A DNA stretch of 64,000 bases from Bradyrhizobium sp. NFR13. GTDB lineage: Bacteria > Pseudomonadota > Alphaproteobacteria > Rhizobiales > Xanthobacteraceae. Shown in pieces: positions 54,731-63,346 of the stretch (positions are counted from its first letter, which is position 1; each line of letters opens with the position of its first letter). The notes under the pieces are model-generated. The model worked only from the letters and a program-made list of their open reading frames with translations, ran no database searches and was not told the origin of the DNA. The stretch spans positions 992,001-1,056,000 of the forward strand of contig NZ_FOTP01000001.1 of assembly GCF_900114605.1 (NCBI RefSeq), in the 5' to 3' direction. The position numbers and the translations under genes were made by a program.

Positions 54731-55984
54731 TCAGTTATAGCGGCTAATCGCCAGATCCTTCACTTCCAGATCCGGCGCCTTGCCGGAAATCTGGTCGGAC
54801 AGCACATGGGCGGTGCCGCAGGCCATGGTCCAGCCGAGCGTGCCATGGCCGGTGTTGAGATGGAGATTGCCGATACGCGTCGGGCCGACGATCGGCGGAC
54901 CATCCGGCGTCATCGGTCGCAACCCGCTCCAGAAGGTCGAGCGCGAGAGATCGCCGGCGGTCGGAAACAGATCGGTCACCGATTTATCGAGCGGCATACG
55001 CCGTGGGGCGGTCGGCACCGGATGATAATTGCCGACTTCAGCGGTGCCGCCGACGCGGATACGGTTACCAAGGCGCGTGATTGCCACTTTGTAGCTTTCG
55101 TCCATGATCGTCGACTGCGGCGCAACGCTCTCATCGGTGATCGGAATCGTGAGCGAATAGCCCTTCACCGGATAGACCGGCGCGTCGATGCCGAGCGGGC
55201 GCAACAGCAGCGGCGAGAAGCTGCCAAGTGCCATCACGTAATTATCTGCAGTGAAGACACCCTTGTCGGTCGTCACCTGCGCGACCCGGCCGCCGGTGAC
55301 ATCCACCGACTTGATGGTCGTCTCATAGACGAATTTCACACCGAGCCCGGCCGCGATCTTTTCCAGTCGCTGCGTGAACAGATGGCAGTCGCCAGTTTCG
55401 TCCTCCGGCAAACGTAAGCCGCCGACGAACAGATCCTGCACGCCGGCGAGGCCCGGTTCATATTTCACGCAGCCGGCACGATCGAGCACCTCATAGGGCA
55501 CGCCATATTGCTTGAGCACATCGATATCGCCGCCGGTCGCATCGAGCTGCGACTGCTTGCGGAACAGTTGCAGCGTGCCCTGGCTGCGATCGTCATAGGT
55601 GATGCCGGTCTCGGCGCGTAGCGCGCGCAGGCAATCGCGGCTGTATTCGGCGATGCCCACCATGCGCGACTTGTTCAGCGCATAGCGCGCGCTCGTGCAG
55701 TTGCGCAGCATCCGCAACATCCAGCGCCACTGGTGCGGATCGGCCTGTGGCCGCACCACCAGCGGACCGTATTTGTCCATGATCCAGCCGAGCGCCTTCT
55801 TCGGCACACCGGGGCCGGCCCAGGGCGAGGCGTAGCCGGGCGAGACTTCGCCGGCATTACCGAACGAGGTCTCCAGTGCGGCGCCGGGCTGACGGTCGAT
55901 CACCGTCACCTCGTGGCCTGCCTTGGCCAGATAATAGGACGTGGTGACGCCGATCACGCCCGCGCCAAGAACCAGAACCTTCAT
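54731..55984 (-). CDS. dadA: D-amino acid dehydrogenase, DadA-like
   Basis: 417 residues from ATG 55984, which overlaps the alanine racemase stop as ATGA and has GGAGG upstream. The FAD/Rossmann motif is [20 protein letters not shown]; the C-terminal [17 protein letters not shown] is a DadA hallmark. It oxidises D-alanine to pyruvate and passes electrons to the respiratory chain. The racemase upstream makes D-alanine from L-alanine, and an Lrp-type regulator is divergent: the classic dad arrangement. Confidence 0.94.
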   Translation of the reverse strand: MKVLVLGAGVIGVTTSYYLAKAGHEVTVIDRQPGAALETSFGNAGEVSPGYASPWAGPGVPKKALGWIMDKYGPLVVRPQADPHQWRWMLRMLRNCTSARYALNKSRMVGIAEYSRDCLRALRAETGITYDDRSQGTLQLFRKQSQLDATGGDIDVLKQYGVPYEVLDRAGCVKYEPGLAGVQDLFVGGLRLPEDETGDCHLFTQRLEKIAAGLGVKFVYETTIKSVDVTGGRVAQVTTDKGVFTADNYVMALGSFSPLLLRPLGIDAPVYPVKGYSLTIPITDESVAPQSTIMDESYKVAITRLGNRIRVGGTAEVGNYHPVPTAPRRMPLDKSVTDLFPTAGDLSRSTFWSGLRPMTPDGPPIVGPTRIGNLHLNTGHGTLGWTMACGTAHVLSDQISGKAPDLEVKDLAISRYN

Positions 55985-57144
55985 CGCACCGTGCCTCCAG
56001 ACCGGGCGGTCCACCGCACATCGATCTCATCCGAGTAAATCCGTTCATAGCGCTGCCCCAACGAGGTCAGCATTTCATAGCCAATGGTGCCCGCGGCTGC
56101 GGCCAGCGCATCGAGCGACTGATGCCCGCCGATGATTTCGACCTGCGATCCCCGTGCCAACATGCCGGGCGGCAGATCGCCAAGATCGACTGTCAGCGAG
56201 TCCATCGATACGCGCCCAGCAACCGCCAGCCGGCGCCCGCGGAAATAGACCGCGCCGCCATTGCCGAAGGCGCGCTGCAAACCGTCGGCGTAACCGATCG
56301 CCAATGTCGCCAGCCGTGTCGGCTTCGTCGCCCGGAAAGTCCAGCCATAGCCGACATGGGCATCGGCTTCGACCTCGCGGGTCTGGATCACCTGCGCGGT
56401 GAGCCGGACAACCGGCAGCATCGGATTGCATTGCGCGGGATTGGGATTGAGCCCGTAGAGCGCCGCGCCAGGGCGAACGAGATCGTGATGGTAATTGCGG
56501 CCAAGGAAAATGCCTGAAGAGTTGGCGAAGGATTTTCGCGCGCCGGGAAAGCGCTTAGCAAGCGTCTGAAACGCCGCAAGCTGATACGCGTTGGCCGGAT
56601 GCTCCGGCGTATCGGCGCAAGCGAGATGGCTCATCACCACCTGGATATCGAGGGTGTTGGTGTCCATGCCCGAGAGATCAGCGACCTCACGCGGTGACAT
56701 ACCCAGTCGCGACATGCCGCTATCGACCTGAACGACCGCGGGCAGAATCCGGCCGCGTTGCCGCGCCTGATCCGACCAGGCTTCAAGCTGTTCGCGCGAA
56801 TTGAGCACCGGAATGATGCCGGCTTCGGCGCAGTCACGCTCGCCGCCGAGCGGCAGACCGTTGAGCACATAGATCGCAACGTCGCGAGGCAGATGGGTCT
56901 GGAGATCCAGCCCTTCGTCGAGATGCGCCACGAAGAACGTGCGGCAACCGGCGCGATAGAGCGCGGGCGCGACGCGATCGGCACCGAGGCCATAGGCATC
57001 GGCCTTGACCACGCCGGCGCAGGTGACGCCGGGGCCGACCCGCTCGGCCAATAGCCGGTAATTGCGTGAGATGGCTTCAAGATCGATGGTCAGCACCGCA
57101 CTCGCATGCCGCGTGCCCATTCCGCCTGTCCAAGGTGCCAGCAT
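55981..57144 (-). CDS. Alanine racemase, catabolic (DadX-like)
   Basis: 387 residues from ATG 57144, chosen because GGGGGA lies six bases upstream; an ATG at 57231 has no ribosome site and would leave under 70 bases for two promoters. The PLP lysine is in [17 protein letters not shown] and the catalytic Tyr in VGYGWTFRA. It interconverts L- and D-alanine. Coupled to dadA, its main job here is probably alanine catabolism rather than wall synthesis; another alr may exist elsewhere. Confidence 0.92.
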   Translation of the reverse strand: MLAPWTGGMGTRHASAVLTIDLEAISRNYRLLAERVGPGVTCAGVVKADAYGLGADRVAPALYRAGCRTFFVAHLDEGLDLQTHLPRDVAIYVLNGLPLGGERDCAEAGIIPVLNSREQLEAWSDQARQRGRILPAVVQVDSGMSRLGMSPREVADLSGMDTNTLDIQVVMSHLACADTPEHPANAYQLAAFQTLAKRFPGARKSFANSSGIFLGRNYHHDLVRPGAALYGLNPNPAQCNPMLPVVRLTAQVIQTREVEADAHVGYGWTFRATKPTRLATLAIGYADGLQRAFGNGGAVYFRGRRLAVAGRVSMDSLTVDLGDLPPGMLARGSQVEIIGGHQSLDALAAAAGTIGYEMLTSLGQRYERIYSDEIDVRWTARSGGTVR

Positions 57145-57247
57145 CACATCCCCCGCCACGAATGATCGCAGCGGCAGTATCTCACCTTCCGCATGGCGCT
57201 TTACGGCGATTCCGGCCGCTGCTACGGTCATAAACGGTGATTATCGG

Positions 57248-57259
57248 CGTAAATTTACG
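57248..57259. promoter_or_regulatory. Candidate Lrp operator in alr-dadA/regulator intergenic region
   Basis: A perfect 12-base palindrome, CGTAAATTTACG, AT-rich in the centre, lies 39 bases upstream of the regulator's ATG (57298) and 104 bases upstream of the racemase start. Lrp-family proteins prefer such AT-rich dyads. Assigned by symmetry and position only. Confidence 0.5.
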
Positions 57260-57297
57260 TCCCTGTAGAGAAATCCTGCAAAACTTTGGCGAGAACC

Positions 57298-57774
57298 ATG
57301 GCAAACGACCTCGATTCGACCGACCGGAAGATCCTTCGCGAGGTTGTCCGGGATGCCCGGATCAGCCAGATGGCACTGGCAGAGAAAGTCGGCCTGTCAC
57401 CCACCGCCTGTACCCGGCGTCTCACGGCCCTGGAAAAGAAGGGCGTGATCAAAGGCTATGCCGCCGAGATCGACGCGTCCGAACTCGGTTACATGATGAC
57501 GGTCCATGTCCACATCACGCTGGACAAGCAGAGCGAGGATGCGCTGTCCGCCTTCGAGCGCGAGATCGCCAAATGCCCGGATGTCGTGTCCTGCTACCTG
57601 ATGTCGGGCAATGACGACTATCTCGTCCATGTGCAGGCGCGCGACATGGAAGACTATGAGCGCATCCACAAGCAGCACCTCTCGCGGATGCCCGGCGTGG
57701 CGCGGCTGCATTCAAGCTTCGCGATGCGCAGCGTGGTGAAGCGCGGCGTCTCGGTGTCCGCGCTGACGGGCTGA
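57298..57774 (+). CDS. Lrp/AsnC family regulator, probable activator of dad genes
   Basis: 158 residues from ATG 57298 (GGCGAG upstream). The N-terminal HTH (STDRKILREVVRDARISQ and LAEKVGLSPTACTRRLTALE) is followed by a RAM domain (YLMSGNDDYLVHVQARDMED). It is divergent from alanine racemase and dadA, the same layout as DadR-controlled dad operons, so L-alanine is a likely effector. Confidence 0.92.
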   Translation: MANDLDSTDRKILREVVRDARISQMALAEKVGLSPTACTRRLTALEKKGVIKGYAAEIDASELGYMMTVHVHITLDKQSEDALSAFEREIAKCPDVVSCYLMSGNDDYLVHVQARDMEDYERIHKQHLSRMPGVARLHSSFAMRSVVKRGVSVSALTG

Positions 57775-57796
57775 ACTTGCTTAACCTCTCCCGCCT

Positions 57797-57810
57797 AGCG
57801 AAGCTTCGCT
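57797..57810. repeat. Small palindrome AGCGAAGCTTCGCT between convergent genes
   Basis: A perfect 14-base palindrome within a larger imperfect stem, between the Lrp stop (57774) and ABC-F stop (57842). It shares its core with the repeat at 211-264. Confidence 0.5.
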
Positions 57811-57841
57811 TCGCCGGGCGGGGCGAAGGAAACAGGCGCGC

Positions 57842-59467
57842 TTAATTCGGATGCAAACCCGGCGCTTCCTGGCCGGTGCGTTCAACATATTCGGTATAGC
57901 CGCCGCCATATTGCTGGATGCCGTCCGGGGTCAGCTCCAGCACGCGGTTCGACAGCGCCGCGAGGAAGTGGCGATCATGCGACACGAACAGCATGGTGCC
58001 TTCGTAATCGGCGAGCGCCTTGATCAGCATTTCCTTGGTGGCCATGTCCAGATGGTTAGTCGGCTCGTCGAGCACCAGGAAATTCGGCGGATCGAACAGC
58101 ATCTTCGCCATCACGAGACGCGCCTTCTCGCCGCCTGACAGCACGCGGCAGCGCTTCTCGACATCATCGCCGGAGAAGCCGAAGCAGCCAGCGAGTGCGC
58201 GCAGCGTGCCCTGGCCTGCCTGCGGGAATGAGTCCTCGAGATTCTGGAAGATCGTGCGCTCGCCATCCAGCAGGTCCATCGCGTGCTGCGCGAAATAGCC
58301 GAGCTTGACGCTGCCGCCGATGGTGACGTTGCCGTTGTCAGGCTCGGCCGCGCCGGTCACGAGCTTCAGCAGCGTCGACTTGCCGGCGCCGTTGATACCC
58401 ATGACGGCCCAGCGTTCTTTACGACGCACCGAGAAGTCCAGCCCTTCATAGATGGTACGGCTGCCATAGGCCTTGTGGATGTTCTTCAGGCTGACGACGT
58501 CTTCGCCCGAGCGCGGCGCCGGCAGGAAGTCGAACGACACGACTTCGCGGCGCTTCGGCGGCTCGACGCGCTCGATCTTGTCGAGCTTCTTGACGCGGCT
58601 CTGCACCTGCGCGGCATGCGACGCGCGGGCCTTGAAACGCTCGATGAACTTGATTTCCTTGGCCAGCATCGCCTGCTGGCGCTCGAACTGCGCCTGCTGC
58701 TGCTTCTCGTTCATGGCGCGCTGCGCTTCGTAGAATTCGTAATCGCCGGAATAGGACGTCAGCGAGCCCGCATCGATCTCCATGATCTTGGTAACGATAC
58801 GGTTCATGAATTCGCGGTCATGCGAAGTCATCAGCAGCGCACCCTCGTAGCCCTTGAGGAAGCCTTCGAGCCAGATCAGGCTTTCGAGGTCGAGATGGTT
58901 CGAGGGTTCGTCGAGCAGCATCACGTCGGGGCGCATCAACAGAATGCGTGCCAGCGCGACGCGCATCTTCCAGCCGCCGGATAGCTTGCCGACATCGCCG
59001 TCCATCATTTCCTGCGTAAACGACAGGCCGGCGAGCACTTCGCGAGCCCGGCCTTCCAGCGCGTAACCATCGAGTTCCTCGAAGCGGGCCTGCACCTCGC
59101 CGTAACGCTCGATGATTGCGTCCATATTGTCGGCCTGGTCCGGATCGGCCATGGCCGTTTCCAGTTCCTTCAGCTCAGTGGCGACGACACTGACCGGGCC
59201 AGCGCCCTCCATGACTTCGGCGACGGCGCTATGGCCCGCCATTTCACCGACATCCTGGCTGAAATAGCCGATGGTGACGCCGCGCTCGACCACCACTTGC
59301 CCCTCGTCGGGCAGTTCGCGGCCAGTGACCATGCGGAACAGGGTCGTCTTGCCGGAACCGTTGGGCCCGACCAGGCCGATCTTCTCACCCTTCAGCAAAG
59401 CGCCGGCGGCTTCGATGAAGACGATCTGATGACCGTTCTGCTTGCTGATATTGTCGAGGCGGATCAT
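57842..59467 (-). CDS. ABC-F family ATPase (Uup/YheS-like)
   Basis: 541 residues, two ATPase domains in tandem without membrane segments. Walker A motifs are GPNGSGKTTLF and GINGAGKSTLL, signatures LSGGWKMRVALA and LSGGEKARLVMA, Walker B LLDEPSNHLDL and LDEPTNHLDM. The inter-domain linker is Gln/Arg/Lys-rich (MNEKQQQAQFERQQAMLAKE). The first domain is preceded by MIRLDNISK; the frame is open 61 codons further upstream, but homology starts at ATG 59467. ABC-F proteins act on the ribosome; no resistance context is visible. Confidence 0.9.
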   Translation of the reverse strand: MIRLDNISKQNGHQIVFIEAAGALLKGEKIGLVGPNGSGKTTLFRMVTGRELPDEGQVVVERGVTIGYFSQDVGEMAGHSAVAEVMEGAGPVSVVATELKELETAMADPDQADNMDAIIERYGEVQARFEELDGYALEGRAREVLAGLSFTQEMMDGDVGKLSGGWKMRVALARILLMRPDVMLLDEPSNHLDLESLIWLEGFLKGYEGALLMTSHDREFMNRIVTKIMEIDAGSLTSYSGDYEFYEAQRAMNEKQQQAQFERQQAMLAKEIKFIERFKARASHAAQVQSRVKKLDKIERVEPPKRREVVSFDFLPAPRSGEDVVSLKNIHKAYGSRTIYEGLDFSVRRKERWAVMGINGAGKSTLLKLVTGAAEPDNGNVTIGGSVKLGYFAQHAMDLLDGERTIFQNLEDSFPQAGQGTLRALAGCFGFSGDDVEKRCRVLSGGEKARLVMAKMLFDPPNFLVLDEPTNHLDMATKEMLIKALADYEGTMLFVSHDRHFLAALSNRVLELTPDGIQQYGGGYTEYVERTGQEAPGLHPN

Positions 59468-59556
59468 GGGAACTACGGGCTCGCGGGACAGGGATTGAGG
59501 CCTGCCAATAAGGCATCCGGCCCGCCCAAGGAAGGATATTTTGCGCTGCAAAAGAG

Positions 59557-60465
59557 CTAAGTGTCCGCCCGCATCTCGCTCAGGCTCTTCATCAGGATTT
59601 CCGCGAAAGTCGCCGCGGCTACCGGTAGCGTGCGACCACGCAGCTGGCACAGCACCAGATCGGCGGTGGGCACATCGCGGGTATCGATCGGGCGGCCGAC
59701 CAGCCCCATTCCGAGGTTCCCGGTGGGGGCTCCGATCTCGATCTGGAACGAGATCATGTTGCAGCGGAACACCAGCCCGCGCAGCATCTCGAAGGAGTTT
59801 GATTCCGCGAGCATGTTGAGGCGCAGATCGCGCCGGGTCGTGACTTCATCGAGAATCTGGCGGCCGCTCAAAGTCCGATCCGGCAGGGCTGCGGGATAAT
59901 CGACACAATCGGAGAGGCGCAGCATTTTCTTGGCTGCCAGCGGATGATCCGAGCGGGTGATCACCACAAGACGCTGGGGAAGGCTGGCGATGACGCGCAG
60001 TGACGGCCACATCGCCGGACGATGCACCAGAGCGAGATCGACGTCGTAAGCCGCCAGCGCGGCCAGCGCGCGCTCGTGATCCATCACCTTGAGGTCGAAC
60101 ACCACTTTCGGATGTTTCTTCTGGAACGCAGCGACGCGCAGCGCCAGAAAATCCAGCGCCAGTGCCTGGCTGCAGGCGATCTGAATCGGACCGCGCCGCA
60201 GACCTCTGAGATCCTCGACCTGCGATCTCATCCGCTCGGCATCGGCAATCTGGCTGCGCGCGTAGCGCACGAACATCTCGCCGGCGGTGGTCAGCTTCAC
60301 GCCCCGCGGCCGGCGCTCGAACAAGGGCGTGCCGATTTCGGCTTCGAGGTCCTGAATGCGCCGGTTCATCGCGGAAGGCGTCAAGTTGAGCAGTTCCGCG
60401 GCGCGGCGGATCGAGCCGGTGCGGGCCACTTCGACCACATGGGTCAGCAACCGCAGATGCCTCAT
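59557..60465 (-). CDS. LysR family transcriptional regulator
   Basis: 302 residues. The HTH covers residues about 5-60 (SIRRAAELLNLTPSAMNRRI with LEAEIGTPLFERRPRGVKLT), followed by a LysR substrate-binding domain. The ATG at 60465 has GAGGCGAGGG upstream. It is divergent from the NMT1-like binding protein gene, so it probably controls that unit, and the duplicated element at 60511-60554 and 63233-63276 is the best operator candidate. Confidence 0.92.
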   Translation of the reverse strand: MRHLRLLTHVVEVARTGSIRRAAELLNLTPSAMNRRIQDLEAEIGTPLFERRPRGVKLTTAGEMFVRYARSQIADAERMRSQVEDLRGLRRGPIQIACSQALALDFLALRVAAFQKKHPKVVFDLKVMDHERALAALAAYDVDLALVHRPAMWPSLRVIASLPQRLVVITRSDHPLAAKKMLRLSDCVDYPAALPDRTLSGRQILDEVTTRRDLRLNMLAESNSFEMLRGLVFRCNMISFQIEIGAPTGNLGMGLVGRPIDTRDVPTADLVLCQLRGRTLPVAAATFAEILMKSLSEMRADT

Positions 60466-60510
60466 TGCCCTCGCCTCTCAAGTGATGCCTTTTTCACACC
60501 GGTCACTGGA

Positions 60511-60554
60511 AAAGATAGCAGCAGATGTGACCACTCGAATAGGTCTATCCTGAT
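60511..60554. promoter_or_regulatory. Upstream element of binding protein 1 (copy A of duplicated motif)
   Basis: It begins AAAGATAGCAGCAGAT and continues with CACTCG and ATAGG. The same pieces recur in order at 63233-63276. GATAG (60514-60518) and CTATC (60545-60549) form a dyad in this copy. It lies between the LysR gene and the binding-protein gene. Confidence 0.5.
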
Positions 60555-60630
60555 TCACACAGGAAGATAGTCGCGAGAGCGACGTCGCCCACCGACCAAT
60601 CATGTCACGTTTCGCAACAGGAAAGCATCG

Positions 60631-61683
60631 ATGACCGAACGCCGGGCACTTCGTGGATTACTGACGCTCGTATTGGCCTTGGGCGTAGCCGCAGGAACCT
60701 TCACTCTTGCCCAGGCTGCCGGGCCAACCAAGATCAAGTTTACCCTCGACTGGAAAATCCAGGGTCTGCATGCGTGGTACTACTGGGCGAAGGCCAAAGG
60801 GTACTTCAAAGATGAAAATCTCGACGTGACGATCGATCAGGGCGAAGGCTCGGCGGCGACCGTTACGCGGATCATGTCGGGCGCTTATGATGCCGGCTTC
60901 GGCGATATCAACGCCATCATTCAGAATGCCGCCACCAAGCCGGACGATGCACCGGTGATGGTCTACATGATCTATAACAAGACGCCGTTCGCGCTGCTCA
61001 GCAAGGCGGATGGACCGATCAAAACTCTCAAGAATCTCGAGGGATCCAAGCTTGCCTCGCCTTCCGGCAGTGCGTCGCTGAAACTACTGCCGCTGCTCGC
61101 CAAGCAGAACGGCATCGATTACAGCAAGATCAGCATTCTGCAGGTTTCGCCGGCCTTGCAGGAACAAATGCTGCTGCAGGGCCAGGTGGATTCGATCGCG
61201 GTGTTCGCGGCCACCAGCTATCTCAACCTGGTGTCGCTCAAAGTCGATCCCGACAAGGACTTCCGCTGGAATTTTTATTCTGACGCCGGCCTCGACCTCT
61301 ATTCCAACGGCGTAATGGTGTCGCAGAAGCTGCTGAAGGAACATCCTGAGGCGGTGAAAGGTCTGCTGCGCGCCATTAACCGCTCGATCAAGGAAACCGT
61401 CCAGGCACCGGACGCCGCCATCGACCTGCTCGCCACCGAGGAACCGCTGATCAAGAAGGATATCGAGAAGCGGCGCCTGACCTACGTCTACAACAGCTTC
61501 ATCAACACGCCAGAGGTTGGGGATCTGGGCCTCGGCGAGCTCGATCAGAAGCGCCTGGGTTCGGCGATCTCTACCATCGTCACCTCGTTCGAACTGCCGC
61601 GCACGCCGAAGCCCGACGAGGTGTTCAACGATACGTTCCTGCCGGCCAAGCCCGACCGGATGCCCCCGACCATCGCGCCGTAA
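60631..61683 (+). CDS. NMT1/SsuA-like periplasmic substrate-binding protein 1
   Basis: 350 residues with a signal peptide (LLTLVLALGVAAGTFTLAQA). The NMT1/THI5-like fold shows IKFTLDWKIQGLHAWYYWAK, YFKDENLDVTIDQGEGS, YDAGFGDINAI and LVSLKVDPDKDFRWNFYSD. Such proteins bind thiamine precursors, sulfonates, nitrile or pyrimidine-like compounds. AGGAAA precedes the ATG. Its stop overlaps the amidohydrolase start (TAATG), so the bound substrate may be what that enzyme hydrolyses. Permease and ATPase genes are not in the window. Confidence 0.88.
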   Translation: MTERRALRGLLTLVLALGVAAGTFTLAQAAGPTKIKFTLDWKIQGLHAWYYWAKAKGYFKDENLDVTIDQGEGSAATVTRIMSGAYDAGFGDINAIIQNAATKPDDAPVMVYMIYNKTPFALLSKADGPIKTLKNLEGSKLASPSGSASLKLLPLLAKQNGIDYSKISILQVSPALQEQMLLQGQVDSIAVFAATSYLNLVSLKVDPDKDFRWNFYSDAGLDLYSNGVMVSQKLLKEHPEAVKGLLRAINRSIKETVQAPDAAIDLLATEEPLIKKDIEKRRLTYVYNSFINTPEVGDLGLGELDQKRLGSAISTIVTSFELPRTPKPDEVFNDTFLPAKPDRMPPTIAP

Positions 61684-63140
61684 TGACAACGGCTCGCTCC
61701 ACCGGCGCGCCGCGTCGCATCACCTGCGCTCATGTACTTGGCCCGGACGGGCCGATGCCCGGCGCGCAGGTGATCGCGCTGCAAGACGGCAAGATCCAGT
61801 CGATCGCGCTGACAACTGAAGCAGCAGAGCCGATCATGGCGCTGCCCGCCTTGGTCAATGCCCACGACCACGGCCGCGCGGTCCGCACCAGCTCCATCGG
61901 CGCCGACGCCAAGCCGCTGGAGTCCTGGATCCACTATCTCGCATTGTTTCCTGCGGTCGATCCCTATGTAGCGGCCTGCGTCGCGTTCGCCAGCAGCGCG
62001 CTGGGCGGTGCCGGTATCGTCATGAACCATTACACCCGCGTGCAGGGCTTCACTGATCTGCCGACCGAACTGGCCGAGGTATCGCGCGCGGCACGCGATG
62101 TCGGCGTGCGTGCCGGCCTCGCCGTGGCAATGAGAGATCGCAATCCTTTGGTCTACGGTCCCTCGGAACCTGTGCTGGCAGCGCTGCCGCCGGACGTTCG
62201 GGCGGAGATCGCGCAGCGCTTCACGCGTCCGCCGCTGTCACCGCGCGATTACATGACGCTAGTGGACGAGATTGTCTCCGCCGCCGATGGCCCGACATTC
62301 GATGTGCAATACGGTCCCAATGGCGTGCAGTGGTGCAGCGACGCGCTGTTGCAGGCGATCGCCGAAGCCTCGGCACGGACCGGCCGCCGTGTCCACATGC
62401 ATCTGCTCGAGACCAAGTATCAACGCCAGTGGTGTGACGCCAATTATCCTGGCGGCGTAGTCCGCATGCTAGACGAGATCGGTCTGCTGTCCCCGCGGCT
62501 GACGCTGGCACATTGCGTCTGGGCCCGGCCCGATGAACTCGAACTCCTGGCCGAACGGGGCGTCGTCATTTCGGTCAATACCAGCTCCAACCTGCATCTG
62601 CATTCGGGTCTGGCTCCCATGACCCGGATGTGGACCGCCGGATGTCGGATCGCCCTCGGCATCGACGGCAAAGCATTCGACGACGACAACGATGCACTGC
62701 GCGAGCTCCGACTGTCACATCTGCTTCATGCCGGCAGTGGTTTCGATCAAATCGTGACCCGCCACCGGGCGCTGCATGAAAGCGTAAGCAATGGCCGCTT
62801 CGCCGTCACCAATATCGCCAGCGACGGCGGCCTGCGCCACCGCGCCGATGCGGACATACTGCTGCTGGACTGGAACGCCCTCAACGACGACGCGCTGCGC
62901 AGCGATCTCGACCCGATCAATCTCCTGTTCTCGCGGGCAACCGCGCGCCATATCCGGGAGGTGATCGTCGCAGGCCACACTATCGTACGCGATGGGCATG
63001 TCACCGGGATCGACTTCACGGCCGCGCGGCAGGAGATTCTGGCTCAGATGCGCGCCGGCATGCCCTGTGGCCAGAACCTGGCTGGGGCCCTCGCCGCGCT
63101 CGACGGCGTGATTGCCGCAAGCTTTTGCGGATGCTGCTGA
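61683..63140 (+). CDS. Amidohydrolase of the TrzA/AtzA/cytosine deaminase-like family
   Basis: 485 residues. Metal ligands: NAHDHGR (HxH) near residue 60, His in VHMHLLETK, His in LAHCVWARPDE and Asp in GIDGKAFDDDNDALRELRL. VISVNTSSNLHLHSGLAP is the typical barrel segment. The family hydrolyses or deaminates N-heterocycles (cytosine, guanine, triazines, hydantoins). It is translationally coupled to the upstream binding protein. The C-terminal end is rich in Cys (SFCGCC). Precise substrate unknown. Confidence 0.85.
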   Translation: MTTARSTGAPRRITCAHVLGPDGPMPGAQVIALQDGKIQSIALTTEAAEPIMALPALVNAHDHGRAVRTSSIGADAKPLESWIHYLALFPAVDPYVAACVAFASSALGGAGIVMNHYTRVQGFTDLPTELAEVSRAARDVGVRAGLAVAMRDRNPLVYGPSEPVLAALPPDVRAEIAQRFTRPPLSPRDYMTLVDEIVSAADGPTFDVQYGPNGVQWCSDALLQAIAEASARTGRRVHMHLLETKYQRQWCDANYPGGVVRMLDEIGLLSPRLTLAHCVWARPDELELLAERGVVISVNTSSNLHLHSGLAPMTRMWTAGCRIALGIDGKAFDDDNDALRELRLSHLLHAGSGFDQIVTRHRALHESVSNGRFAVTNIASDGGLRHRADADILLLDWNALNDDALRSDLDPINLLFSRATARHIREVIVAGHTIVRDGHVTGIDFTAARQEILAQMRAGMPCGQNLAGALAALDGVIAASFCGCC

Positions 63141-63232
63141 CGTGCCTGCGCCTCGCGGTTCTGCAAGCGCCGGCCCGAACAACGCGTTATCTGGACGATT
63201 CCGGTGAGGCCTTTTTTGCACCGCTTAAGCAA

Positions 63233-63276
63233 AAAGATAGCAGCAGATAAGCGCACTCGGATAGGCTTAACTTGTT
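63233..63276. promoter_or_regulatory. Upstream element of binding protein 2 (copy B of duplicated motif)
   Basis: AAAGATAGCAGCAGAT is identical to copy A at 60511; CACTCG and ATAGG follow at the same spacing. Similarity continues through the ribosome site (CAACAGGAA) into the first codons of the binding protein at 63347, so this is a duplicated gene-plus-promoter unit. Confidence 0.5.
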
Positions 63277-63346
63277 CCTGAGGGCGGCCGCAGGCAGAGA
63301 CACCCCACCGGCCGATCGTGTCACTCTTCTCAACAGGAACACACCG

